From positions 1,798,001 to 1,862,000 of the forward strand of contig NZ_UAQZ01000001.1 in NCBI RefSeq assembly GCF_900446215.1: a stretch of 64,000 nucleotides of DNA, in the 5' to 3' direction. Origin of the DNA: Burkholderia cenocepacia. Its GTDB lineage: Bacteria > Pseudomonadota > Gammaproteobacteria > Burkholderiales > Burkholderiaceae. The notes below the pieces were generated by a model. The model searched no databases, was not told where the DNA came from, and saw only the letters and a list, made by a program, of their open reading frames with translations. Every line of letters begins with the position of its first letter. Within the stretch, counting starts at the first letter, position 1. This document shows positions 8,359-16,385 of the stretch, one piece after another. The position numbers and the translations under genes are program-made.

Positions 8359-9390
8359 ATGAGCTTCTGGGATTTCACCCGGAGTCCGGCCAGCGCCCGG
8401 CTGCTGGCCGATTTCGGCGACGAACGCGGCGTGCCGCCTGCCACGTTGCTGGCCGGCACCGGCCTCGCGAGCGCACAGCTCGACGACCCGAAAGTCGAGG
8501 TGACGGCCGCGCAGGAACTGCGGCTGACCGGCAATCTGCTGCGCGCGCTCGGCCGGGCACAGGGCCTCGGGTTCGAGGTCGGGCTGCGTTATCACTTCTC
8601 CGCGTACGGCGTGTGGGGCTACGGGCTGATCTCGAGCGCGACCGGGAGCGATGCGCTCGCGCTGGCGATGCGCTTTTTGCCGCTCACGTATGCGTACACC
8701 GTCATCACGTACCGCGAGGCCGCTGACACCGGCGTGCTCAACTTCGGCGCGCCGGAACTCGACGCCGACCTGAGCCGGTTCCTCGTCGAGCGCGACATGA
8801 CGGCCGCGGCCGTGCTGCTGCAGGAAATCGCCAGCGGCGATTTCGCGTTGTCGCGCTTCACGCTGCAGGCGGTGCGTTCGCCGGCGCTTGTCGCGCCGCG
8901 CATCGCGGGTATCGAGCCGACGTTCGCGGCGCGTGCGAACAGCCTCGAGTTCGATCGCGCGTTTCTCGACCGGCCACTGCCGCATGCGAATCCGCTGACG
9001 GTGTCGATGTGCGAGCAGATGTGCGGCCAACTCGTCGAAGCGCGGCGTGCACGCGTGGGCACGTCGGAGATGGTGCGCCAGTACCTGAACGCGACGCCGG
9101 GCAGCGCGCCGTTCTCGCTCGAGGACATGGCGCGGCTGATGAACACGAGCCCGCGCACGCTCAAGCGCCGGCTTCAGGACGAAGGCACGACGTTTCGCGC
9201 GCTGCTCGCGCAGGCGCGCGGCGCGATGGCCGAGACGCTGCTCGCCGATGCGCGGCTGTCGCTCGCGGAGGTGGCCGAGCGGCTCGGTTTCAGCGATCTG
9301 TCCAGTTTCTCGCAGGCGTTCAAGCGCTGGTACGGCGTGCCGCCGGGCGCGTATCGCAGCGCGGCGCGGCGAACGGGCGACCCGCGATGA
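8359..9390 (+). CDS. AraC-family regulator (Arabinose_bd type)
   Basis: 343 residues. The N-terminal 200 residues match the Arabinose_bd ligand domain found in regulators of fatty-acid, alcohol and monooxygenase genes. The last 100 residues hold two HTH motifs (FSLEDMARLMNTSPRTLKRRL and SLAEVAERLGFSDLSSFSQAF). It is transcribed away from the GMC/Baeyer-Villiger operon and is its likely activator. The start at 8359 is chosen because GAGGG precedes it and family members begin at the MSFWDF-like position; the ATG at 8296 is less likely. Confidence 0.85.
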   Translation: MSFWDFTRSPASARLLADFGDERGVPPATLLAGTGLASAQLDDPKVEVTAAQELRLTGNLLRALGRAQGLGFEVGLRYHFSAYGVWGYGLISSATGSDALALAMRFLPLTYAYTVITYREAADTGVLNFGAPELDADLSRFLVERDMTAAAVLLQEIASGDFALSRFTLQAVRSPALVAPRIAGIEPTFAARANSLEFDRAFLDRPLPHANPLTVSMCEQMCGQLVEARRARVGTSEMVRQYLNATPGSAPFSLEDMARLMNTSPRTLKRRLQDEGTTFRALLAQARGAMAETLLADARLSLAEVAERLGFSDLSSFSQAFKRWYGVPPGAYRSAARRTGDPR

Positions 9391-9454
9391 ATCGCGGTAC
9401 GATCGCTCGTTCGCCTGCCTTGCCTGCTGACATCACACTCACGAGACCCCCCGC

Positions 9455-9964
9455 ATGATCACGATCCGCCCGATGACCGACGACGATTTCGCACGTTTCT
9501 GGCCGACCTACCGCGCCATCGTCGCTGCTCAGGAAACCTACGCATTCGATCCCGAGCCGACGCCCGAAGCGGCACGCGCACTGTGGCTCGACGCGCCGCT
9601 CTGTACGTGGATCGCCGAGGAGGACGGCGTGGTGCTCGGCTCGTATTACCTGAAGGCGAATGCGGCCGGGCCGGCCAAGCACGTGAGCAACTGCGGCTAC
9701 ATGGTGAACGAGGCCGCGCGCGGCCGCGGCGTCGCGCGCCTGATGTGCGAGCACTCGCAGCAGGTCGCGCGCGAGCACGGTTTTCTCGCGATGCAGTTCA
9801 ATTCGGTGGTCGCGACCAACGAGGTCGCGGTCGCGCTGTGGCAGAAGCTGGGATTCGAGATCGTCGGCCGGCTGCCGCGCGCATACCGTCACGCGCGGCT
9901 CGGCTTCGTCGACTGCCTCGTGATGTTCAAGTGGCTCGGCGACGCGGCCGCCGCCGAAGCCTGA
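9455..9964 (+). CDS. GNAT N-acetyltransferase
   Basis: 169 residues with the GNAT fold. The acetyl-CoA loop is ARGRGVARLMCEH (about 88-100), followed by NEVAVALWQKLGFEIVGRLPRAY, typical of the phosphinothricin/L-methionine-sulfoximine-like acetyltransferase branch. The natural substrate is unknown. It starts 64 bp after the AraC gene and converges with the M29-type gene, with only 17 bp between stop codons. Confidence 0.85.
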   Translation: MITIRPMTDDDFARFWPTYRAIVAAQETYAFDPEPTPEAARALWLDAPLCTWIAEEDGVVLGSYYLKANAAGPAKHVSNCGYMVNEAARGRGVARLMCEHSQQVAREHGFLAMQFNSVVATNEVAVALWQKLGFEIVGRLPRAYRHARLGFVDCLVMFKWLGDAAAAEA

Positions 9965-9981
9965 GTCACCTGCGCGCCGCG

Positions 9982-10935
9982 TCAGACGGCGAACGCGCCG
10001 TCGAACACGATCCGCTCGTCGAGCGCGAGCGTGCCGCGCGCGAAGATCAGGTCCAGATGGTGGCTGCCGTTTTCGCCGCCGCCGAGGCCGAGATGCAGGC
10101 CCGGATGGCGTTCCTCGAATCCCGCGTTGCGGCCGTACAGGCCGCGGATGCCGAGGTTCGTGCCGATGCCGAATTCCTCGATCCGCCGGTGATTCGCGTG
10201 CCGGTCCAGATAGGTCGAGAAGTCGCGCCGGAAGCCCGCATCGTCGGTGTCGAAATCGACGATCGTGCTGTGTTCGACATGCAGCGTCGCGAGCCGCTCG
10301 GCCACCTTGTACTTGATCGCGAACGGCACGGTGCCGAGAAACGTGCCGCTGAACACGACGGTGCCGTTCAGGTCCGTCACGTGCGTCGCGATCTCGCCGG
10401 GCACGACGTCGAGGTTGCCCATGCCGTCCACGCTCGTCCATTTCTGGTCCGGCGCGAGCGCGCCCGTCAGCGCGTTGCCGGCTTCGTCGATGAAGCGGAT
10501 CTGCGACGCGCGCGAGGCCGCCTCGATCAGCCGGCCGTTGCGGGCGGCGATGTCGTCGAGCGATTCGGCGAACGCCTCGTCGAGGTGCGGGCCGTAATCC
10601 TTGAATAAAACCGATTTACTCCAGTGTTCGACGATCGCGGGGCGGATCGCGGCGAGGAACGGCGGCCCGCTCGGCGACGGCGTCGGCAGGCACGACGAGT
10701 CGTACAGCAGCACGAACAGGTCGGCGTTGTCGAGCGCGACGGCGATGTCGGCGGGCGCGGTGCTTTCGAGGCAGAGGGTGGTCGCGTCGAGCGAATCGGG
10801 CAGGGCGGAAAAGGCGCGCAACGCGATGTCGCGGTTGCGGGTGTCATAGCCGACCAGCAGTTTTCCCGATTCGCCGCGGGCCAGCTTGGCGCGCAGCGCC
10901 GGGTGAAAACCGAGCGCGCGGTGCAGGTTCAGCAT
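9982..10935 (-). CDS. M29 (AmpS/NicX-type) metallopeptidase-like enzyme
   Basis: 317 residues, shorter than the roughly 370-410 of classical M29 aminopeptidases. The C-terminal half keeps the family metal-site pattern: PGEIATH (Glu181), RIEEFGIGTN (Glu254), GLHLGLGGG (His281) and SHHLDLIF (His293, Asp295). The superfamily includes thermophilic aminopeptidases and the iron enzyme 2,5-dihydroxypyridine dioxygenase NicX, so the chemistry cannot be fixed from sequence alone. It lies 58 nt downstream of a 40-residue peptide gene on the same strand, separated by a strong hairpin, which suggests it acts on that peptide. Confidence 0.7.
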   Translation of the reverse strand: MLNLHRALGFHPALRAKLARGESGKLLVGYDTRNRDIALRAFSALPDSLDATTLCLESTAPADIAVALDNADLFVLLYDSSCLPTPSPSGPPFLAAIRPAIVEHWSKSVLFKDYGPHLDEAFAESLDDIAARNGRLIEAASRASQIRFIDEAGNALTGALAPDQKWTSVDGMGNLDVVPGEIATHVTDLNGTVVFSGTFLGTVPFAIKYKVAERLATLHVEHSTIVDFDTDDAGFRRDFSTYLDRHANHRRIEEFGIGTNLGIRGLYGRNAGFEERHPGLHLGLGGGENGSHHLDLIFARGTLALDERIVFDGAFAV

Positions 10936-10952
10936 GCGTATCTCCGGAAGCG

Positions 10953-10976
10953 GCGGAAGGGCCGAGGCCCTTCCGC
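10953..10976 (-). promoter_or_regulatory. Strong intercistronic hairpin between peptide gene and M29-type gene
   Basis: GCGGAAGGGCC (10953-10963) and GGCCCTTCCGC (10966-10976) form a perfect 11-bp stem with a 2-nt spacer (the real loop would use 4-6 nt). It starts 18 nt after the peptide stop codon and ends 18 nt before the next gene. It could stabilise the peptide mRNA or act as a leaky terminator so that peptide is made in excess over the enzyme. There is no T run. Confidence 0.6.
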
Positions 10977-10993
10977 GAGAACGGGTGGCCCGC

Positions 10994-11116
10994 TCAGACC
11001 GGCCAGAGCGCGGTGCCGAACGGCACCACGGCGTCCTCGACCATCATGTCGACGGCCTCGGGGTGCGTGTCTTCCTGCATCCAGTCAAGCAATTCGATTT
11101 GCTGGGTTTCCTGCAT
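10994..11116 (-). CDS. 40-residue peptide, possible modified-peptide precursor
   Basis: ATG at 11116 is preceded by AGGAG at ideal spacing, and the frame runs to TGA at 10994. The product starts MQETQQIELLDWMQEDTH, is acidic throughout, and ends with the hydrophobic VVPFGTALWPV. It has no signal peptide and no Cys. An acidic leader-like part followed by a short hydrophobic C-terminus, the strong ribosome site, an AT-rich upstream region and a following hairpin then enzyme gene resemble the layout of ribosomal peptide natural-product operons. I do not recognise the peptide, so the precursor role is inference. Confidence 0.6.
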   Translation of the reverse strand: MQETQQIELLDWMQEDTHPEAVDMMVEDAVVPFGTALWPV

Positions 11117-11530
11117 GTCAATTCTCCTGTGGTGAACATGAGTGATTCAACATGAAAGCGCGACAAAAAAATTGCCGCTCCTCGTTCGGCATTTTGTGAA
11201 TCCCGGACAAGTGGCGTCGATATTAGTCTGACGAATTTTCGAATGCAATGCGTTGCCATGTTTTTAGCCGACACGTGCTAAACACGCAGCGTTTGCGCTT
11301 CACATACTGGAAAAACCGGATAAAACGGGCGACAGATCACGCATCATTTTTTTAGAGGACGGAATCCGGATCGACGAAATGAATTCGGCTATTTTTAATT
11401 CGAATTCAATTGTCCGGATTGCTGCGTTTTATGTCATTGACGAAAGCCGCATACGCATTCGCGTGGCGTTCGAATCCGCGATCGAACCGGTCCGCGATGT
11501 CACGCACCGCGCGCGGTTCGCACGCGAGCG
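11117..11530. other. AT-rich intergenic region with predicted peptide-gene promoter
   Basis: This 414-bp stretch is much richer in A and T than its surroundings. On the minus strand it holds a promoter-like pair, TTGCAT (11243-11248) and TAATAT (11220-11225) with a 17-bp spacer, about 104 nt before the peptide ATG. Between them lies a 5-bp stem (TGCCG/CGGCA, 11173-11191) followed by seven T (11165-11171), like a weak attenuator. I find no convincing open frame on either strand beyond the peptide gene. Confidence 0.4.
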
Positions 11531-11986
11531 TCATCCGAGCAACGCCTTGCCGATCGCCTTGGTCGGTTCGGAGCGCAGCACCAGCGAAGTCGTGACCGCG
11601 CCGAAGCGCGCAATCGCGTCGATGAGCGTTTCGAGCTGGCCCGGTGTCGGCACCAGCACCTTCAGCAGAAAGCAATCGTCGCCGGTCATGCGATGGACTT
11701 CGATGACATGCGGCATGTCGGCAAACGTGCGCAGCGCCGGTTTGATGTGCTCGTGAGTCGTCTTCAGCCGGATGATGGCCATCATGCCCAGCCCGAGCGC
11801 CGCCGGATCGATCCGTGCGCCGTAGCCCGCGATGATGCCGCGTTCTTCGAGCCGCTTGACGCGCTCCGACGTCGCGGGCTGCGACAGCCCGATGCGCCGG
11901 CCCACTTCCGACAGCGGCGTTCGCGCGTTGTCCTGCAGGGCCTCGAGGATCGCAAGATCCAGGCGATCCAGTGCTTCGTCCGGCAT
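11531..11986 (-). CDS. Lrp/AsnC-family transcriptional regulator
   Basis: 151 residues: N-terminal HTH (LDLAILEALQDNARTPLSEV then SQPATSERVKRLEERGII) and a C-terminal RAM domain for small-molecule binding. Typical length for the family. Start ATG 11986 follows GGAGG; the earlier ATG at 12019 lacks one. It is divergent from the RBBP9-type hydrolase gene; inverted repeats TCATCGG/CCGATGA (12010-12039) in between may be its site. Confidence 0.88.
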   Translation of the reverse strand: MPDEALDRLDLAILEALQDNARTPLSEVGRRIGLSQPATSERVKRLEERGIIAGYGARIDPAALGLGMMAIIRLKTTHEHIKPALRTFADMPHVIEVHRMTGDDCFLLKVLVPTPGQLETLIDAIARFGAVTTSLVLRSEPTKAIGKALLG

Positions 11987-12101
11987 GACGGTCCTCCGGT
12001 ACCGTTGATTCATCGGCATTTTGTCTCAATAACCGATGACTTGCCATTCCATGCCGACCGGCGCCCCGTCACACTGCCGGCTTTCGTTGATGGAGGGCGT
12101 G

Positions 12102-12650
12102 ATGGAGCAAGCGATCGTGATCGTGCCGGGTATCGGCAATTCGGGACCGGATCATTGGCAGAGTCATTGGGAGACCGCGTTTCCCCGCGCCGCGCGCATC
12201 GCGCCTGAGTCGTGGGATGCGCCCGACCTGGCCGACTGGACGGCGGCGCTGGACGAGGCCGTGGCGAACGCCGGCGCGCCTGCGCTCGTGATTGGTCATT
12301 CGCTGGGTTGTCTGTTGTTCGCGCATTGGCATGCCGCGTCGGCGCGCGCGGTGCGCGGCGCGTTTCTCGTCGCCGTGCCGGACCCGGCAGGGCCGCGTTT
12401 TCCGGTGGCCGCCGCTGCGTTCGCGAAGCTGCCGCGCGGCCGGTTCGGGCGCGTGCCGGTGCTGGCGATCGCGAGCGCGGACGATCCGTACGATCCGTCC
12501 GGGCGAGCGCTCGAATGGGTCACGCAACAGGGCGCGACGCCGCTGCAGCTCGGCGCGCGCGGCCATCTGAACGCGGCTTCCGGGTTGGGGGAATGGCAAG
12601 AAGGACGCACGCTGCTGGCGGCGTTTGCAGCCGGGCTCGGGCGAGCGTGA
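12102..12650 (+). CDS. RBBP9/YdeN-family serine hydrolase
   Basis: 182 residues, the usual length of this small alpha/beta hydrolase family. Motifs: VPGIGNSGPDHWQSHWE at the N-terminus, nucleophile Ser67 in GHSLGC, a late ADDPYDP acid and ARGHLNAASGLGEW with the catalytic His. The cellular substrate is unknown for the family. Start ATG 12102 is chosen because GGAGG sits 5 bp upstream. It faces the Lrp gene across a 115-bp divergent region. Confidence 0.85.
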   Translation: MEQAIVIVPGIGNSGPDHWQSHWETAFPRAARIAPESWDAPDLADWTAALDEAVANAGAPALVIGHSLGCLLFAHWHAASARAVRGAFLVAVPDPAGPRFPVAAAAFAKLPRGRFGRVPVLAIASADDPYDPSGRALEWVTQQGATPLQLGARGHLNAASGLGEWQEGRTLLAAFAAGLGRA

Positions 12651-12772
12651 TCGTGCGTGCCTGCGCCGGCCGTCGGGTTTTTGTCGCCACCGCACCGGTT
12701 CACGGCGGCTCAAGTATGATCGACCGACGGCGGCGCAAGCCCCGCAATCGAACAACGATGGAGACACCCCCG

Positions 12773-14026
12773 ATGCGCGCAGTGCCGCAACCGGAGCGTG
12801 CCGGCCGCTCGCGGCCGGACGCCGGCGCAACCGATCCCGGCCGCATGGCCGCGTGGCGACTCGCGATCTGCCTGTCGCTCGGCAGCGCGATCGCGCTCGG
12901 CCTCGCACGCTTTTCATATGCGCTGTTGCTGCCGCCGATGAAGGCCGATCTCGGCTGGACCTTCGCGCAGGCCGGCGCGCTGAACACGGCGAACGCGGCA
13001 GGCTACCTGATCGGCGCGCTCGCATTCCCGCTGCTGTCGCGGCGTTGGCGCGCGGGCACGCTGCTCGCGGCCGGCTGCGCACTGACCGCCGTGCTGATGG
13101 CCGCGGGCGGGCTCACGTCGGACATGCACGCGCTACTGGCGCAGCGGCTGGCCACAGGTATCGGCAGCGCGTTGATCTTCATCAGCGGCGGTGTGCTGGC
13201 CGCGCGGCTCGCGTCCGCGTCGCCGCGCGACGCAGGTCTGCTGCTCGGCCTCTATTACGGCGGCACCGGATGGGGCATCGTCGCGTCGTCGCTGCTCGTG
13301 CCGGCCACGCTCGTGCACCGCGTGCACGGCTGGCAGCCCGCGTGGTTCGCACTCGCGACGGCGTGCGTGCTGTTCTCGGCGGTGGCCGTGTCGGCTGCGC
13401 GCCGCATCGAGCATGCGCATGCGGCGCCAGTCAGACAGACCGACGGCGCGAAACGGGCGGCGAGCGCGAGCCCGGCCCGCTTCGCGCTCGCGCTGGCCGG
13501 CTACGGGCTGTTCGGCGTCGGCTACATCGGCTACATGACGTTCATCGTCGCACTGCTGCGCGGCGCGGGGATGAGCGGCACGGTGGTCGCCGCGTTCTAC
13601 GTGATGCTCGGGATCGCGACCGTCGTGTCGGCGCGGCTGTGGTCGGGGCTGCTCGACCGGATGCGCGGCGGCCAGGCGCTCGCCGTGCTCAACGCGCTGC
13701 TTGGCGTCGCGACGCTGATGCCCGCGCTGTTCGTGCATCCGGCCGCCGCGTTCGCGTCGGGCCTGCTGTTCGGCGCGACGTTCCTGTCGGCGGTCGCGTC
13801 GACGACGGCCTTCGTGCGGCACAACCTGCCGCCCGACGGCTGGGCGAAGGGGATCAGCGCATTCACGACGGTCTTCGCATTCGGGCAGATCGCGGGGCCG
13901 GTCGCGATCGGCTGGGTGTCGGACAGCGCGGGGCTCGCGCGCGGGCTCGTGTATTCCGCGCTGACGCTGTTCGCGGGCGCCGCATTCGCGGCCGGGCAGC
14001 GCGCGCTGCGCAGCACGTCCGCGTAG
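12773..14026 (+). CDS. YbfB/YjiJ-family MFS transporter
   Basis: 417 residues with about 12 membrane helices. The GLARFSYALLLPPMKADLGW stretch in the first helix and the NTANAAGYLIGAL helix are hallmarks of YbfB/YjiJ-type major-facilitator carriers. Substrate unknown. The start at 12773 follows TGGAGA; ATG at 12758 is an in-frame alternative. The stop codon lies 11 bp from the converging iacG stop, and the carrier is probably not part of the iac cluster. Confidence 0.85.
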   Translation: MRAVPQPERAGRSRPDAGATDPGRMAAWRLAICLSLGSAIALGLARFSYALLLPPMKADLGWTFAQAGALNTANAAGYLIGALAFPLLSRRWRAGTLLAAGCALTAVLMAAGGLTSDMHALLAQRLATGIGSALIFISGGVLAARLASASPRDAGLLLGLYYGGTGWGIVASSLLVPATLVHRVHGWQPAWFALATACVLFSAVAVSAARRIEHAHAAPVRQTDGAKRAASASPARFALALAGYGLFGVGYIGYMTFIVALLRGAGMSGTVVAAFYVMLGIATVVSARLWSGLLDRMRGGQALAVLNALLGVATLMPALFVHPAAAFASGLLFGATFLSAVASTTAFVRHNLPPDGWAKGISAFTTVFAFGQIAGPVAIGWVSDSAGLARGLVYSALTLFAGAAFAAGQRALRSTSA

Positions 14027-14037
14027 TCAGGCACCCG

Positions 14038-14583
14038 TCACCGCACGCACGCGGTACGCGACACGCGATGAAACGCACGGCTGAAGTAGATGAGGCTGTC
14101 GCCGTCGTCGCGCACGCGAATCGACGTCGCCTCGATGAACATCACCGAATGCGAGCCGACTTCCTTCATCTCGGCGATCGTGCCCTGCAGGCTCGCGAGC
14201 GCGTCGCGCAGCACCGGCACGTCCTGTTCGCCGCGATCCCACACGGGCAACTGGAAACGCTGTTCCATCGGCAGGTCGGTGAGCCCCGCGAAGTGTCGCG
14301 CGAGCAGTTCGTGCTCGGCCGGCAGCACGTTGATGCAGACCTGACGGTTGCGCTCGAAGGTCGCGTGCATCGCGCTCGACCGGTTCAGGCACACGAGCAG
14401 CGTCGGCGGCGCGTCGGTGACGGAGCACACGGCGCTCGCGGTGATCCCGCAGCGGCCGTGCGGCCCGGCGGTGGTGATCACGTTGACGGCCGCGCCGAGG
14501 TGGGCCATCGCCTGGCGGAAGGCCTTCTGCGCGTCGGTCGGTTCGACGCGCGCCGGTCGCTGGATATCGGTCGTGGAAGACAT
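14038..14583 (-). CDS. iacG: Flavin reductase (HpaC/IacG-like)
   Basis: 181 residues of the flavin-reductase-like FMN-binding split-barrel family (FRQAMAHLGAAVNVITTAG, GITASAVCSVTDAPPTLLVCLNRSS). Members reduce FMN or FAD with NAD(P)H and pass it to a partner oxygenase. Here the natural partner is the acyl-CoA-dehydrogenase-like flavin monooxygenase IacA encoded at 18552-19745. The gene is the last member of the iac set on this side and points away from the response-regulator gene. The symbol is assigned from family plus cluster context. AGGAG precedes the ATG. Confidence 0.75.
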   Translation of the reverse strand: MSSTTDIQRPARVEPTDAQKAFRQAMAHLGAAVNVITTAGPHGRCGITASAVCSVTDAPPTLLVCLNRSSAMHATFERNRQVCINVLPAEHELLARHFAGLTDLPMEQRFQLPVWDRGEQDVPVLRDALASLQGTIAEMKEVGSHSVMFIEATSIRVRDDGDSLIYFSRAFHRVSRTACVR

Positions 14584-14937
14584 GGGCGCTCCTGGTTGGA
14601 CGAAAGCGGCGAACGATGCAGCGCGGCGAGCGCGGCGCCGGATCGCCGACGATGACCCAAGCGTACGTCGCGAAAATGCGGCCGACCATTCGCACGATTG
14701 GCGATCGGGATGGCGTTGCCGCCAACGCGTCTAAAGGTTCTACCTAGATGCGTGCCGCCGCGTGTGAAAAAAACCGCGATTGCGCGTTCGTGCGGCACGT
14801 GCAGGGGTTTGCAGCGGGTTTTCGGCTCGTTATGATGTGCCGCACACCCCCAGCGAACGACGCTCGCGACATGCCGGCCACCGGCTTCCCGCGCGGCGCG
14901 TGCGATACCGATACCGATATTCAGCGAGACACCCGCG
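14584..14937. other. Divergent iacG / response-regulator intergenic region
   Basis: 354 bp with no credible gene. It contains CTAAAGGTTCTACCTAGATG at 14731-14750, with an AGGT/ACCT inverted repeat; a similar CTAAAG...TCT...AGATG block occurs at 19880-19898 before the kinase gene. Both may be sites for the FixJ-type regulator. A triple GATACC-like repeat lies near 14907. Confidence 0.4.
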
Positions 14938-15570
14938 ATGACGTCACCCGCACCGATCGTATACATCGTCGACGACGACAGCGGCATGCGGACGTCGCTC
15001 GCGTGGCTGCTCGAATCGGTCGGCATCGCATCCGAAGGATTCGCGAACGCCGCCGACTTTCTCGCGCGCTTCGACGTGAACTTGCCCGCCTGCCTCGTGC
15101 TCGACGTGCGGATGCCGGAGAAAAGCGGCTTCGACGTGCAGGCCGAACTGAATGCACGCGGCGCGACGCTGCCGGTGATCTTCGTCAGCGGGCATGGCGA
15201 CATTCCGATGTCGGTGCGTGCGTTGCAGAACGGCGCGATCGATTTCGTCGAGAAGCCGTACAACTCGCAGCAGATGCTCGAGCGCGTGCAGCGTGCGCTG
15301 CGGCTCGCGCAGCAGCGGCACGCGGTGAGCCAGCGCCACCGCGAGCTGCGCCAGCGGCTCGATGCGCTGACCGCGCGCGAGAAGGAAGTGCTGCGCGGCG
15401 TCGTGGACGGCAAGGGCAGCAAGCAGATCGCGTCGGATCTGTCGATCAGCGTGAAGACGGTCGACGTGCATCGCGCGAGCATCAAGGAGAAGCTCGGCGC
15501 GACGTCGATCGCCGCGCTGGTGCGCGACGTGATGGTCGTATGGGGCGACGACGGCGAATCGTCGCGATGA
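14938..15570 (+). CDS. FixJ/NarL-type response regulator of the iac cluster
   Basis: 210 residues. The receiver domain has the acidic pocket VDDDS (11-15), phospho-acceptor Asp56 in VLDVRMP, and EKPY with the conserved Lys; the LuxR-type HTH is in residues about 140-200 (LTAREKEVLRGVVDGKGSKQIA then SVKTVDVHRASIKEKL). This type pairs with PAS-containing kinases such as the one at 19971-21449, which lies at the other end of the same gene group. Known Paraburkholderia auxin-degradation clusters carry such two-component genes, so control of iac genes is the likely role. Confidence 0.82.
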   Translation: MTSPAPIVYIVDDDSGMRTSLAWLLESVGIASEGFANAADFLARFDVNLPACLVLDVRMPEKSGFDVQAELNARGATLPVIFVSGHGDIPMSVRALQNGAIDFVEKPYNSQQMLERVQRALRLAQQRHAVSQRHRELRQRLDALTAREKEVLRGVVDGKGSKQIASDLSISVKTVDVHRASIKEKLGATSIAALVRDVMVVWGDDGESSR

Positions 15571-15582
15571 GTCCCGGCGCGT

Positions 15583-16326
15583 TCAGCGCATGTACAGCCC
15601 GCCGTTGATGTCCCAGCATGCGCCGTTCGCGAAATGCGCGTCGCCCGACGCGAGCAGCACGGCGGCATCCGCGACGAACCCGGTCGACCCGAGCTTGCCG
15701 CCCGGCAGGCTCGCGAGCACCTGACGCAGTTTTTCAGGCGCGACGCTTTCGTACACGATCGGCAGATCGAGCGGCCCCGGCGAGATCGCGTTGACGGTTA
15801 CGCCGTGCGCGGCGAGATCGCGTGCGAACACCTTCGTCAGCGTCAGCGTGCCGCCTTTCGCTGCCGCATAGTGCGCGCCCGTCGCCGAGCCGCCGTTCTG
15901 CCCGGCGAGCGATGCGATGTTGACGATGCGGCCCGCGCCGCGCTGCGCGAAGTACTGGCCGAACACCTGGCAGCCGAACAGCACGCTGCGCAGGTTCACG
16001 TCGATCACCTGGTCGAACTGCTCGGCGGTGATCTCCATCGCCGGTACGACCTTCGACGCGCCTGCGTTGTTGACGAGCACGTCGACCGTGCCCCAGCGCG
16101 CGACGAGCGCATCGCGCGCCGCTTCGAAATCGCGTTTGGACGTGACGTCGAGCGGCAGCGCGATCGCGCGTGCGCCGCTCGGGTCGAGTTCGCGTGCATG
16201 CGCGTGAACGGCGTCGGCGGCGATGTCGGCCAGCGCGACGCGATAGCCGGCCGCATGGAAGCGTTCGGCGATGACGGCGCCGAGCCCGCGCGCGGCGCCG
16301 GTGACGAGAACGACTCGATCTGACAT
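15583..16326 (-). CDS. iacE: Short-chain dehydrogenase IacE
   Basis: 247-residue classical SDR: TGAARGLG cofactor motif, NNAG, active-site Ser and YAAAK. In iac clusters the SDR IacE acts in the upper pathway between the first oxygenation of indole-3-acetate and dioxindole-3-acetate; the exact step here is inferred from context. The gene ends 12 bp from the converging response-regulator stop and lies 59 bp downstream of the amidase gene, so it is part of the minus-strand iac operon. Confidence 0.75.
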   Translation of the reverse strand: MSDRVVLVTGAARGLGAVIAERFHAAGYRVALADIAADAVHAHARELDPSGARAIALPLDVTSKRDFEAARDALVARWGTVDVLVNNAGASKVVPAMEITAEQFDQVIDVNLRSVLFGCQVFGQYFAQRGAGRIVNIASLAGQNGGSATGAHYAAAKGGTLTLTKVFARDLAAHGVTVNAISPGPLDLPIVYESVAPEKLRQVLASLPGGKLGSTGFVADAAVLLASGDAHFANGACWDINGGLYMR

Positions 16327-16385
16327 GGTGTGGAATTCCGTGGTTCGCGGGCGCACGCCGATGGAAGCGGCGCCCGCATCGTGGT

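Noticed and set aside
9455-9964. GNAT gene as part of the peptide/M29 system
   Set aside because: It is on the opposite strand, follows the AraC gene and has the signature of a common small-molecule acetyltransferase.
11244-11258. Sigma-54-like TGGC...TTGC element upstream of the peptide gene
   Set aside because: The GG-to-GC spacing is 9 rather than the required 10, and no enhancer-binding regulator is nearby.
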